A stretch of 64,000 nt of DNA. Source: Ensifer sp. LCM 4579 (GTDB lineage Bacteria > Pseudomonadota > Alphaproteobacteria > Rhizobiales > Rhizobiaceae). The notes beneath the pieces are model-generated. The model had not been told where the DNA came from. It was given only the letters and a program-made list of their open reading frames with translations, and did no database searches. Positions 27,129-36,046 of this stretch are shown piece after piece; the first letter of the stretch is position 1; each line of letters opens with the position of its first letter. The position numbers and the translations under genes are program-made. The DNA is taken from NCBI RefSeq assembly GCF_001854885.1, contig NZ_MDDV01000060.1:1-64000 (forward strand), in the 5' to 3' direction.

Positions 27129-27833
27129 TCAGACCGAGACGATACCGCCGACCTCAGGCGTTGCGACCAGCGTCGAAGCGCCGTCCATGCCGGTGACGAA
27201 TGTTTCCGGCGTCTGGTCGATGATCGGGAAAGAGCCGTAGTGACAGGGAATTGCGGTGTGGAACTTGAAATAGCGCTGGCAGGCAAGGGCCGCAACCGCA
27301 CCGCCCATGGTGAAGCGGTCCCCGATCGGCACGATGCCGATGACCGGCTCATGCAATTCCTGGACGAGTTCCATGTCGGAGAAAATATCCGTGTCGCCCA
27401 TGTGGTAAAGCGTCGGCTCTTCCTCGAAATGAAGGACGAGGCCGTTGGCGTTGCCGAGCGAGTGGGAGACTCCGTCCTCGGTGATCTGTGCCGAGGAATG
27501 CAGCGCATTGACAAAGGTCGCGGAAAAGCCGCCGAGATGAATCGTGCCGCCGGTGTTGCCCGGGTCCAGCTTATCAACGCCGTGTCGGCCGAGCCACATG
27601 CAAAGGTCGTAGTTCGCGACGACGGTGGCGCCGGTCTCCTGAGCGATCTCCACCGTATCGCCGACGTGATCGCCATGGCCGTGCGTGAGCAGGATATGCG
27701 TCAGTCCCGCGGTTGCCGCCTTACGCTCGCTGTCGCGGAACGCCGGATTGCCTGTAAAGAACGGATCTATCAGGATTTTCGCCTTCGCGGTCTCGATGTG
27801 GAAGGCGGAGTGACCCAGCCATTTGATCTTCAT
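27129..27833 (-). CDS. Metallo-beta-lactamase-fold hydrolase, UPF0173 family
   Basis: A 234-residue metal-dependent hydrolase. HGHGDH at residues 51-56 is the zinc-binding signature, with further ligands in [11 protein letters not shown] near 143 and IPCHYGSFP near 197. The overall form ([13 protein letters not shown] start and LVATPEVGG end) is that of UPF0173 proteins, whose physiological substrate is unknown. It lies 90 bases downstream of gatC's start region on the same strand and is divergent from ruvX. Confidence 0.93.
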   Translation of the reverse strand: MKIKWLGHSAFHIETAKAKILIDPFFTGNPAFRDSERKAATAGLTHILLTHGHGDHVGDTVEIAQETGATVVANYDLCMWLGRHGVDKLDPGNTGGTIHLGGFSATFVNALHSSAQITEDGVSHSLGNANGLVLHFEEEPTLYHMGDTDIFSDMELVQELHEPVIGIVPIGDRFTMGGAVAALACQRYFKFHTAIPCHYGSFPIIDQTPETFVTGMDGASTLVATPEVGGIVSV

Positions 27834-27956
27834 GACGCTCTCCTCCGATCACGACGGCTCTCGAATCCGAGCCAAACCATAAACGTGATCGCTTTCTCTG
27901 TCAGACAAGCATATGGATCAACCCGACCCAGTGAAAAGATCGAATCGACGAATCCC

Positions 27957-28445
27957 ATGGCAATTCTCAGCATCGAAGAGTTGGCGACCCGACTGCCGCC
28001 GTATCAGGCGATCGCCGGGCTCGATCTCGGCACCAAGACAATCGGCGTCTCCGTTTCCGATCTGGGGCGACGCTTCGCAAGCCCGCGCGAGGTGATCCGG
28101 CGCGTCAAATTCGGCATCGATGCGCAGGCGTTGCTGGCGTTCGCGGCGAAGGAAAAGATTGCCGCCTTCGTCATCGGCCTGCCGGTCAACATGGACGGGA
28201 GCGAGGGGCCGCGCTGCCAGGCAACGCGCGCCTTCGTGCGCAATATGGGCGAAAGGACGGATATTCCGTTCGTGCTTTGGGACGAGCGGCTTTCGACGGT
28301 CGCGGCCGAGCGGGCCCTGATCGAGATGGACGTATCGCGGAAGAAGCGCGCCGAGCGGATCGACTCGGCTGCCGCCTCCTTCATCCTTCAGGGCGCGCTC
28401 GACAGATTGGCCTTGCTCCCGAAAGACGGAGCGTCCGCCGACTGA
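27957..28445 (+). CDS. ruvX: Holliday junction resolvase-like / pre-16S rRNA nuclease, YqgF family
   Basis: RNase H-fold protein of 162 residues. [20 protein letters not shown] contains the first catalytic Asp, [11 protein letters not shown] and [11 protein letters not shown] (Glu) are central motifs, and [15 protein letters not shown] carries the last Asp. In E. coli, YqgF trims the 5' end of pre-16S rRNA; the resolvase name is historical. The start ATG at 27957 is favoured over a large upstream ORF that reads antisense to the UPF0173 gene. Its 3' end overlaps the convergent next gene by 58 bases. Confidence 0.93.
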   Translation: MAILSIEELATRLPPYQAIAGLDLGTKTIGVSVSDLGRRFASPREVIRRVKFGIDAQALLAFAAKEKIAAFVIGLPVNMDGSEGPRCQATRAFVRNMGERTDIPFVLWDERLSTVAAERALIEMDVSRKKRAERIDSAAASFILQGALDRLALLPKDGASAD

Positions 28446-28738
28446 TAATGGGCCGCCGGCGTGCCGAAGCGGCGCCGGTACCAGGCCCTGATCTGCCGGC
28501 GCCGGCGGAGGGCCACGAGGCCGAAGAGCACGATGGTGTCGACGACCATCGCCCGCGCGACGAGCGGCGGGATCGTCTCGGGCGGAATCCCGAGAACATG
28601 GCCATAGACCCGGAAGACCAGGTCGTGCGCGTCGCGCGTCAGCATGAAGATGCCGAAGCTCATATCGTAATAGGAAAGTCCGTACCAGCCGGTCAGAAGC
28701 ATCACCGGACCGCCCCAGAACATCAGAAGCCACTTCAT
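28388..28738 (-). CDS. Small membrane protein, unrecognised (possibly DUF6105)
   Basis: A 116-residue protein with a hydrophobic N-terminus ([21 protein letters not shown], cited in part) and a second membrane segment near 68-82 ([13 protein letters not shown]) followed by a strongly basic tail [14 protein letters not shown]. This suggests an inner-membrane protein with a cytosolic basic tail. I recall a Rhizobiales family of this shape, DUF6105, but cannot confirm it. It overlaps the ruvX 3' end by 58 bases and is translationally coupled (ATGA) to the small membrane ORF upstream. Confidence 0.7.
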   Translation of the reverse strand: MKWLLMFWGGPVMLLTGWYGLSYYDMSFGIFMLTRDAHDLVFRVYGHVLGIPPETIPPLVARAMVVDTIVLFGLVALRRRRQIRAWYRRRFGTPAAHYQSADAPSFGSKANLSSAP

Positions 28739-28887
28739 GCGTCCCTCCCTTCGGCCAATCCGCTGATGAGCGGATAGATCGCCCGGTCGGCCAGAACGAC
28801 GGAGACGAGAGCGGCCGTCAACGAGGCTATATCGAGCGCCAGCCCGGCAAAAAACATCATCATGATGATCAACAGGCCAGTTCTCAT
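28735..28887 (-). CDS. 50-residue membrane peptide coupled to the previous gene
   Basis: Starts MRTGLLIIMMMFFAGLALD and contains two hydrophobic segments (about 4-19 and 22-40) and a polar tail. Its TGA overlaps the ATG of the downstream 116-residue protein (ATGA), so the pair is probably co-translated. A longer in-frame ATG (28926) adds polar residues with no support. Family not recognised. Confidence 0.6.
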   Translation of the reverse strand: MRTGLLIIMMMFFAGLALDIASLTAALVSVVLADRAIYPLISGLAEGRDA

Positions 28888-29054
28888 CGAACCGCTCCGT
28901 TCCGAATGCATTGAACTACAGGCCACTATCCCAGCGTCCGACTGCTCGGCGCAACGTAAACCATTTGTTAAGGTTAATATTCACAGGCGATCCGCGGCTT
29001 GCGAGCCATCATCCGGCGCTTTATGGGTAGCACCTACCCCTTCACAGGCCGGCC

Positions 29055-29990
29055 ATGACCATCATCTTCGAAAGCATCCTGCCCATCTTCCTGCTCGTGC
29101 TCCTGGGCGTCTGGCTGCGGCGCTCGAACCTTGTCGATCAGGGCATGTGGGCCGGGCTCGAGCAGTTCGGCTACTACTTTCTGTTCCCCGCCCTGCTCTT
29201 CTCGACGTTGGCGAAGGCGGATTTTACCGGGATGAAGGCCGATGCGACGGCCGTCGCGACCATCGGCAGCGTGACGCTGATGTCCGTGGCGCTTCTTTTC
29301 ACCTGGCCGCTTCTAAGGGCGCGCGAAATCTCCGGCGCCACCTTCACCTCGATCTTCCAGACGGCCACCCGCTGGAACGGTTTCATGGCACTCGCCATCG
29401 CCCAGAAGCTTTACGGCGCGATCGGCCTCAGCCTGACGGCACTGGTCATGACGCTGGTCATCATCCCGATCAACTTTTACAACGTCGCCGTGCTCGTCTG
29501 GTTTAACGGCCGCAGCCGCGGGCTCGGGTTCTTCTTCTTCAAGATCCTCACCAATCCGCTGATCCTGTCGTCGGCGGCCGGCATCCTGGTGAACTTCACC
29601 GATATTCCGATCTATGCGCCAGCGATGACGGCGATCGACATGCTGGCCACCGCTTCGCTCAGCCTCGGCCTGATCATGGTGGGCGCCGGACTGAAGATCG
29701 CCGACGCGATGAAGCCGAGCGCCCCTGCTCTCCTTGCGGTCACGCTCAAGCTCATCGTCATGCCGGCCTTCATGGTGGGTGCCGGCGCCCTGCTCGGCAT
29801 CCGGGGCGACGCCTTGCTCGTCATCGCGATCGGTGCAGCCGTGCCGACGGCGATGAATGGCTATCTCCTGGCAAAGCAGATGGGGGGAGACGCCGAGCTT
29901 TACGCGGCCGTCGCCACGGTCCAGACGGCCGCGTCCTTCTTCACGATACCGCTGGTGCTCGCGATCACCGGCTATGTCGCGGCCGGGTAG
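29055..29990 (+). CDS. AEC (auxin efflux carrier) family transporter
   Basis: A 311-residue inner-membrane carrier with about ten predicted membrane segments, beginning TIIFESILPIFLLVLLGVWL (cut short). FYYFLFPALLFSTLAKADF-like sequence near 40 and NGFMALAIAQKLYG near 112 fit the AEC fold; the central segment ILTNPLILSSAAGI is typical. Members export organic acids or auxin-like molecules; the substrate is not deducible. The 3' end overlaps the convergent acyl-CoA dehydrogenase by 19 bases. Confidence 0.9.
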   Translation: MTIIFESILPIFLLVLLGVWLRRSNLVDQGMWAGLEQFGYYFLFPALLFSTLAKADFTGMKADATAVATIGSVTLMSVALLFTWPLLRAREISGATFTSIFQTATRWNGFMALAIAQKLYGAIGLSLTALVMTLVIIPINFYNVAVLVWFNGRSRGLGFFFFKILTNPLILSSAAGILVNFTDIPIYAPAMTAIDMLATASLSLGLIMVGAGLKIADAMKPSAPALLAVTLKLIVMPAFMVGAGALLGIRGDALLVIAIGAAVPTAMNGYLLAKQMGGDAELYAAVATVQTAASFFTIPLVLAITGYVAAG

Positions 29991-31624
29991 AGCAGATCGA
30001 GGACGTAGGCCGAGTCGAAGCGCGAATCGAGCATGCCGTAGGTCGAGCGCCAGCCGGCAGCGAGCCGCGACTCGAGGAACGCATCGGCGATGCGCCCGGC
30101 GCCGAGCCGGTAGAGTTCCGCCGCCGCAGCGGCGAGCGCCAGCTGCTCGACCAGCATGCGGGCAGCCCCCTCGTCGCGCTCGCAGAGCGACATTGCGGCG
30201 CGCAGCACCTCGATCGTCTTGCGGCCGGCAGGGCCGAGATCGCGGCTGAAGACGCCGAAAAGCTGCTCGAACAGCTCCTTGCGGCGCCCAAGCACCCGAA
30301 GCACGTCGAGTGCCATTACGTTGCCGGAGCCTTCCCAAATCGCGTTGACCGGCGCTTCGCGATAGTGGCGGGCGAGCGAACGCTCCTCCACATAGCCGTT
30401 GCCGCCCAGGCACTCCATCGCCTCGTAGATCAGCGCGGGAGCGATCTTGCATGACCAATATTTTGCAACCGGCGTCATGATCCGGGCATAGGCGGCGTCC
30501 TCGGCGCTGCCATGCGCCTTGTCGAAGGCGTCGGCGAGGCGGAACGAAAGCGCGCTCGCGGCCGCGACATCGAGCGCCATATCGGCGAGCACCCGGGTCA
30601 TGATCGGTTGGCTGACGAGTGCCTTGCCGAACACCTTGCGGCCGCGGGTGTGGTGCACCGCTTCGGCGAGCGAGGCGCGCATCATGCCGGCGGAAGCGAG
30701 CGCACAGTCGAGCCGCGTCAGTGTCACCATGTCGAGTATCGTGCGGATGCCGGCATCCGGCGCTCCGAGCAGGAAGCCGAACGTGTCCGAGAACTCGACC
30801 TCGGAGGAGGCGTTGGAGCGGTTGCCGAGCTTGTCCTTGAGGCGCTGGAAGCGTAAGCCGTTGGCCGAGCCATCCTCGAGCAGCCGCGGCACCAGGAAAC
30901 AGCCAAGGCCGTCGCGGGTTTGCGCCAGCATCACGAAGGCATCGCTCATCGGCGCGGACATGAACCACTTGTGACCATTGAGCCGATAGATGCCCTCGCC
31001 GACCCGTTCCGCCGTGGATGTGTTGGCGCGCACATCCGTACCGCCCTGCTTCTCCGTCATGCCCATGCCGATGGTGACGGCGGATTTCTGCATCCATGGC
31101 CGGTTGGAGGAATCGTATTTGCGCGACAGGATCTTCGGCGCCCATTCCTTCTGGACGGCGGGCGAGGCGGTGATCGCGGCAACAGAAGCGCTGGTCATCG
31201 TCAGCGGGCACAGATGGCCGCATTCGAGCTGCGCCGTCAGATAGAAGCGGATCGCCCTCACCTTGTGCGAGCGGCCCCGCTCGTCGGGCAGGCTCTCCCA
31301 GGCGGAGGAATGCAAGCCCGTCGTCATCGACCGGCGCATCAGCGCGTGCCAGGCCGGGTGGAACTCGATCACGTCGAGGCGTTCGCCGCGCGGCCCGTGG
31401 GTCTTCAGCTTCGGCGCGCCCTCATTCGCCATACGCGCCAGTTCCTGCGCCTCGGGCGAAGTCACATGGCGGCCGAGGGCGTCGAATTCGTCGCGCAGCG
31501 TCTTCGGCATGCCGGAGGTGAGGTCGACCACCAGGGGATCGGATCGATAGGCATTGACTCCGGACCAGGGTTTCGGCTGGTTCAGTTCCGCAAGTTTCTG
31601 TTCGGTCCGGCTCATCTGATTCAT
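29972..31624 (-). CDS. Acyl-CoA dehydrogenase, AidB-like
   Basis: A 550-residue FAD enzyme of the AidB branch. It starts with an N-terminal extension (PKPWSGVNAYRSDPLVVDLT near 20, partly quoted). A CGHLCPLTMTSASVAA helix follows, then KWFMSAPMSDAFVMLAQT, and ALIYEAMECLGGNGYVEE near 412 with the catalytic-Glu region. Many bacteria induce AidB under alkylation stress; others act on isovaleryl-CoA. Which applies here is unclear. Start MNQMSRTEQ at 31624; MSRTEQ at 31615 is an alternative. It is convergent with the AEC carrier and divergent from pyrB. Confidence 0.9.
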   Translation of the reverse strand: MNQMSRTEQKLAELNQPKPWSGVNAYRSDPLVVDLTSGMPKTLRDEFDALGRHVTSPEAQELARMANEGAPKLKTHGPRGERLDVIEFHPAWHALMRRSMTTGLHSSAWESLPDERGRSHKVRAIRFYLTAQLECGHLCPLTMTSASVAAITASPAVQKEWAPKILSRKYDSSNRPWMQKSAVTIGMGMTEKQGGTDVRANTSTAERVGEGIYRLNGHKWFMSAPMSDAFVMLAQTRDGLGCFLVPRLLEDGSANGLRFQRLKDKLGNRSNASSEVEFSDTFGFLLGAPDAGIRTILDMVTLTRLDCALASAGMMRASLAEAVHHTRGRKVFGKALVSQPIMTRVLADMALDVAAASALSFRLADAFDKAHGSAEDAAYARIMTPVAKYWSCKIAPALIYEAMECLGGNGYVEERSLARHYREAPVNAIWEGSGNVMALDVLRVLGRRKELFEQLFGVFSRDLGPAGRKTIEVLRAAMSLCERDEGAARMLVEQLALAAAAAELYRLGAGRIADAFLESRLAAGWRSTYGMLDSRFDSAYVLDLLYPAAT

Positions 31625-31781
31625 GAGCCGGTTCTAGCGCAAGTTTCGCGGGTGCGAAACAGGCCTGCGGAAAGAAGGCGCGGCCCCGACAAGTTTTCTC
31701 GAGAAGAGCTGGCGCGCCGCTTGCCGCATCCCGGACCACGTTCTATAGAGCGGGCCAAATCCCAGCATGCAAGGGCGGCCC

Positions 31782-32723
31782 ATGATCACTTTCCCGCATC
31801 GCCACCTGCTCGGCATCAAGGGGCTGACGGAACAGGACATCACGCTCCTGCTCGATCGCGCCGACGAAGCCGTGAAAATCTCCCGCCAGAGAGAGAAGAA
31901 GACTTCCACTCTTCGCGGACTGACGCAGATCAATCTTTTCTTCGAGGCGTCGACCCGCACGCAATCCTCCTTCGAACTCGCCGGAAAGCGGCTCGGCGCG
32001 GACGTCATGAATATGTCCGTCGGCAACTCCTCCGTGAAGAAGGGCGAGACGCTGATCGACACGGCGATGACCTTGAATGCCATGCATCCCGACGTGCTCG
32101 TGGTGCGCCATTCATCGGCGGGCGCCGCGGCCCTGCTGGCGCAGAAGGTCTCCTGCTCCGTCGTCAACGCCGGCGACGGCCAGCACGAGCACCCGACGCA
32201 GGCGCTGCTCGACGCACTGACGATCCGCCGCGCCAGGGGCAAGCTCGCCAGGATCATCGTGGCGATCTGCGGCGACGTCCTGCATTCACGCGTCGCCCGC
32301 TCGAACATCCTGCTGTTGAACCAGATGGGGGCGCGCGTGCGCGTCGTGGCGCCGGCGACATTGCTCCCCGCAGGGATCGAGCAGATGGGCGTGGAGGTCT
32401 ACCACTCCATGGCCGAGGGGCTGAAAGATGCCGACGTGGTCATGATGCTGAGATTGCAGCGCGAGCGCATGGCCGGTTCCTTCGTGCCTTCGGTGCGGGA
32501 GTACTTCCATTATTACGGTCTCGATGCGGAGAAGCTGAAAGCCGCCAAAGAGGATGCGCTCGTCATGCACCCCGGCCCGATGAACCGCGGCGTCGAGATC
32601 GCCTCGGACATCGCCGACGGGCCCCAGAGCGTCATCGAGCAGCAGGTGGAAATGGGCGTCGCGGTGCGCATGGCCGTGATGGAAACGCTCCTTTCTTCCC
32701 AGAACCAGGGGCCGCACCTATGA
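31782..32723 (+). CDS. pyrB: Aspartate carbamoyltransferase catalytic subunit
   Basis: Second committed step of pyrimidine synthesis: carbamoyl phosphate plus aspartate to carbamoyl-aspartate. The 313-residue product has [20 protein letters not shown] (carbamoyl-phosphate loop), [11 protein letters not shown], and [27 protein letters not shown] is the conserved start; a few-codon longer ATG at 31767 exists. Its stop overlaps the ATG of the pyrC-like gene (ATGA), an arrangement like the Pseudomonas pyrB-pyrC' pair where a dihydroorotase-like chain stabilises the ATCase. Confidence 0.97.
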   Translation: MITFPHRHLLGIKGLTEQDITLLLDRADEAVKISRQREKKTSTLRGLTQINLFFEASTRTQSSFELAGKRLGADVMNMSVGNSSVKKGETLIDTAMTLNAMHPDVLVVRHSSAGAAALLAQKVSCSVVNAGDGQHEHPTQALLDALTIRRARGKLARIIVAICGDVLHSRVARSNILLLNQMGARVRVVAPATLLPAGIEQMGVEVYHSMAEGLKDADVVMMLRLQRERMAGSFVPSVREYFHYYGLDAEKLKAAKEDALVMHPGPMNRGVEIASDIADGPQSVIEQQVEMGVAVRMAVMETLLSSQNQGPHL

Positions 32724-34012
32724 CCAGACCACTCGTTCTAGAGAACCTGCGCATCATCGACCCCTCGCGAAACCTTGATGAAACCGGCACCATCATCGTT
32801 GGTGGCGACGGCCGCATCCTCGCAGCCGGCAAGGATGCGCAGAACCAGGGCGCCCCGGCCGGCGCACTCGTCAAGGACTGCGCCGGCCTCGTCGCCGTGC
32901 CCGGTCTCGTCGATGCACGCGTCTTCGTCGGCGAACCGGGCAGCGAACACCGCGAGACGATCGAATCTGCCGCGCGCGCGGCGGCGAGCGGCGGCGTCAC
33001 TTCCTTCATCGCCATGCCCGATACCGATCCGGTCATCGACGACATCGCGCTTGTCGAATTCGTGCAGAAGACCGCCCGCGACAAGGCGCTCGTCAACGTC
33101 CATCCATCCGCCGCGCTTACGAAGGGCCTGCTCGGCGAAGAGATGACCGAGCTCGGGCTGCTCAAGCATGCGGGCGCGGTCTGCTTCACCAACGGCCGCA
33201 AGCCGGTCCACGATACGCTCGTGCTTCGCCGCGCCATGACCTATGCACGCGAGGTCGGCACCGTTATCGCGCTCGAGGCCCGAGACAAATATCTCGGCGC
33301 CAACGGCGTCATGAACGAAGGGCTGCTCGCGAGCTGGCTCGGCCTTCCCGGCATTCCGCGCGAGGCCGAGATCATTCCACTCGAGCGCGACCTGCGCATT
33401 GCCGGGCTGACGCGGGCCGCCTACCACGCCGCCAAGATTTCCGTCCCGGAATCGGCCGAGGCCGTCCGGGTGGCGAGGCAGCGCGGTGCAAACGTCACCT
33501 GCGGCATCTCGATCAACCACCTGACGCTCAACGAGAACGACATCGGCGAGTACCGGACATTCTTCAAGCTATCGCCGCCCTTGCGCGGCGAAGACGACCG
33601 GATGGCGATGGTCGAGGCGCTTGCGGACGGCACGGTCGATATCATCCTTTCCTCCCACGACCCGCAGGATGTCGACACCAAGCGCCTGCCCTTCGCGGAT
33701 GCCGCCGATGGTGCGGTCGGCCTAGAGACGCTCGCGGCCGCAGCACTCCGCCTCTACCACGGCGGTCAGGTGCCGCTGATGCGGCTGATCGATGCGCTCT
33801 CCACCCGGCCGGCGGCGATCTTCGGCCTTGAAGCGGGCACGCTGAAGCCCGGGGCGAAGGCCGACGTCGCCATACTCGACCTCGACGAACCCTGGGTTCT
33901 CTCCAAGGAAGCGCTGGTCTCCCGCTCCAAGAACACGCCTTTTGAAAATGCGCGCTTTACCGGGCGGGTCGTGCAGACCTATGTTGCGGGCAAGCTCGTA
34001 CACGCGGTGTGA
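32720..34012 (+). CDS. pyrC: Dihydroorotase-like protein, probably non-catalytic (PyrC' type)
   Basis: A 430-residue class I dihydroorotase homologue with the amidohydrolase fold. Key residues look lost. The D-x-H-x-H-x-R metal/substrate motif reads DARVFVG (residues 65-71), the HAED histidine site reads EARD, and the late TDHAPH aspartate site reads SSHDPQ. The scaffold around them (VPGLVD.., [21 protein letters not shown]) is preserved. The family knows such a case: Pseudomonas PyrC' is inactive but needed for ATCase assembly. I infer the same here, with an active dihydroorotase encoded elsewhere. The ATG overlaps the pyrB stop; plsY follows by 28 bases. Confidence 0.9.
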   Translation: MTRPLVLENLRIIDPSRNLDETGTIIVGGDGRILAAGKDAQNQGAPAGALVKDCAGLVAVPGLVDARVFVGEPGSEHRETIESAARAAASGGVTSFIAMPDTDPVIDDIALVEFVQKTARDKALVNVHPSAALTKGLLGEEMTELGLLKHAGAVCFTNGRKPVHDTLVLRRAMTYAREVGTVIALEARDKYLGANGVMNEGLLASWLGLPGIPREAEIIPLERDLRIAGLTRAAYHAAKISVPESAEAVRVARQRGANVTCGISINHLTLNENDIGEYRTFFKLSPPLRGEDDRMAMVEALADGTVDIILSSHDPQDVDTKRLPFADAADGAVGLETLAAAALRLYHGGQVPLMRLIDALSTRPAAIFGLEAGTLKPGAKADVAILDLDEPWVLSKEALVSRSKNTPFENARFTGRVVQTYVAGKLVHAV

Positions 34013-34040
34013 GAGCAAGCGGTTAAGCGGGGAACAACCG

Positions 34041-34652
34041 GTGGACATTCTTTCCTGGCAGCTGGGGCTGCCTGCAACACTCCTTTGCCTGGCTTTCGGC
34101 TATCTCCTGGGATCGATCCCGTTCGGCCTCATCCTGACCCGCATTGCGGGGCTCGGCGATGTTCGCAAGATCGGCTCCGGCAATATCGGCGCAACGAATG
34201 TGCTGAGGACCGGCAACAGGAAGCTTGCCGCTGCAACGCTTCTGCTCGATGCGCTGAAGGGGACCGCGGCAGCGGCGATCGCCTCCTACTGGGGAGTCGA
34301 AGCGGGGATCGCTGCCGGTTTTGCCGCCTTTCTCGGGCACCTCTTCCCGGCGTGGCTTTCCTTCAAGGGCGGCAAGGGGGTCGCCACCTATATCGGCGTG
34401 CTGCTCGGTCTCGTGCCCGTCATGATGCTTGCTTTCGCAGCGATCTGGCTCGCTGTGGCAAGGATCACGCGCTACTCCTCGCTCGCGGCGCTCGTCGCGA
34501 CCGCCATCATTCCGGTGGTGCTCTACGCAACGGGATCTGAAAAGGTCGCACTGCTCTTTGCCGCAATGACCGTCATCAGTTGGATCAAGCATCGGGCCAA
34601 TATCCAGCGGCTCCTGAGCGGCACGGAAAGCCGGATCGGAGAAAAAGGATAA
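34041..34652 (+). CDS. plsY: Acyl-phosphate glycerol-3-phosphate acyltransferase
   Basis: Integral membrane enzyme that acylates glycerol-3-phosphate with acyl-phosphate, the first step of phospholipid synthesis. The 203 residues span five membrane segments. [27 protein letters not shown] and [18 protein letters not shown] are the three conserved loops forming the active site. The start is GTG at 34041 (VDILSWQ), with GGGG about nine bases upstream. Its stop TAA overlaps the dprA ATG (TAATG). The pyrB-pyrC-plsY-dprA order is common in Rhizobiales. Confidence 0.95.
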   Translation: MDILSWQLGLPATLLCLAFGYLLGSIPFGLILTRIAGLGDVRKIGSGNIGATNVLRTGNRKLAAATLLLDALKGTAAAAIASYWGVEAGIAAGFAAFLGHLFPAWLSFKGGKGVATYIGVLLGLVPVMMLAFAAIWLAVARITRYSSLAALVATAIIPVVLYATGSEKVALLFAAMTVISWIKHRANIQRLLSGTESRIGEKG

Positions 34653-35821
34653 TGCGGAACGGCAGCGCTCAACCGCCCGGAATCGCGCTGACGGAACGGC
34701 AGAAGATCGCCTGGCTACGGCTGATCCGCAGTGACAATGTCGGCCCAGCGACGTTTCGGGACCTGATCAATCATTTCGGCTCCGCCGAGGCCGCTCTCGA
34801 GGCGCTGCCGGAGCTTTCCCGCCGTGGCGGCGCTGGCCGGTCGATCCGCGTGGCCTCGCTCACCGATGCGGAACGCGAACTCGAAGCGGCGCATCGTTTT
34901 GGTGCCGTCTTCGTCGGCATCGGCGAGCCCCACTATCCGCAGGCTCTCAAGGAGATCGACGGAGCTCCCCCGCTCCTGGCCGTCAAGGGCGACCTCAAGG
35001 CGGCGACCCGCCCCTCGCTCGGTATCGTCGGCTCGCGCAACGCCTCCGTCAGCGGCGCCAAATTCGCGGCGATGATAGCCCGCGAGGCCGGGGCTGCCGG
35101 TTATATCATATCCTCCGGCCTCGCCCGGGGCATCGACACCGCCGCCCATCGCGCGAGCGTCGAGACCGGCACGATTGCAGCGCTAGCGGGCGGTCTCGAC
35201 CGACCCTATCCGCCAGAAAATGTCGGGCTGTTGCAGGAAATCACCTCCGGAGCGGGTCTCGCGATCAGCGAAATGCCCTTTGGCTGGGAGCCGCGCGCCC
35301 GCGACTTCCCGCGGCGCAACCGCCTCATCGCCGGCGTCAGCCTCGGCATCGCCATCATCGAAGCCGCCAACCGCTCCGGCTCGCTGATCACCGCGCGCTA
35401 CGCCGCCGACTTTGGCCGGCTCGTCTTTGCCGTGCCGGGCTCTCCGCTCGATCCGCGCTGCCACGGCACGAACGACCTCCTGAAGCAGGGGGCGACCGTG
35501 ACCACCTCTCCTGCCGACGTCCTGGAGGGCTTGGCACCGCTCAGCCGCGACGACCTCTTTTCGCGCCTGGACATGAAGGAGCCCTCGATCGAGGAGAGGC
35601 CGTCCTCTCCTGCGGCACCGACCGTGAAGACCGCACCGGACGACAGCGACCGCGCCCGCATCGTCGAGGCACTCGGGCCGACGCCGGTCGAGATCGACGA
35701 CGTCATCCGGCATACGGGGCTTTCCGCCTCCGAAGTCTATCTCGTGCTTCTGGAGTTGGACCTTGCCGGCCAGCTCTGCCGTCATGGCGCCAATCTGGTC
35801 TCGCTCGTCTCGGTCGAATAG
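34652..35821 (+). CDS. dprA: DNA processing protein DprA/Smf
   Basis: Loads RecA on incoming single-stranded DNA during transformation, 389 residues. An N-terminal HhH/SAM-like region ([18 protein letters not shown]) is followed by the Rossmann-like core with [34 protein letters not shown], and [17 protein letters not shown] / [16 protein letters not shown]-terminal winged helix from about 330 ([19 protein letters not shown], cut) matches the DML1 domain. The start at 34652 overlaps the plsY stop, supporting coupled translation. Rhizobia are not generally transformable, so its role may be recombination more broadly. Confidence 0.95.
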   Translation: MRNGSAQPPGIALTERQKIAWLRLIRSDNVGPATFRDLINHFGSAEAALEALPELSRRGGAGRSIRVASLTDAERELEAAHRFGAVFVGIGEPHYPQALKEIDGAPPLLAVKGDLKAATRPSLGIVGSRNASVSGAKFAAMIAREAGAAGYIISSGLARGIDTAAHRASVETGTIAALAGGLDRPYPPENVGLLQEITSGAGLAISEMPFGWEPRARDFPRRNRLIAGVSLGIAIIEAANRSGSLITARYAADFGRLVFAVPGSPLDPRCHGTNDLLKQGATVTTSPADVLEGLAPLSRDDLFSRLDMKEPSIEERPSSPAAPTVKTAPDDSDRARIVEALGPTPVEIDDVIRHTGLSASEVYLVLLELDLAGQLCRHGANLVSLVSVE

Positions 35822-36046
35822 GGTCGAGGCATCCGCCTGGCAAGGTCGGCGCCCCGATCAGACCTATGAATTGGACAACATTCAGTTGATAAATATTGGC
35901 ATTTGCCACTTGATTGCGAGCGACCGGGATACCGCTATTTTGATATAACCCCTTGACCGCGCCTGAATCCCTGTCCATTTCGTGGCGTCGAAGTTCGGCG
36001 CACAAGGGCTTGCGCCTTGCCATAAGAGTTGTGTCAGAGAATGACG

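Noticed and set aside
28960-28975. TTAAGGTTAA as a CtrA binding site
   Set aside because: Half-site spacing is 2 bases, not the 7 required by TTAA-N7-TTAA.
30920-32719. Upstream 600-codon extension of the pyrC frame
   Set aside because: It covers the acyl-CoA dehydrogenase antisense and pyrB in another frame; the real start is the ATG overlapping the pyrB stop.
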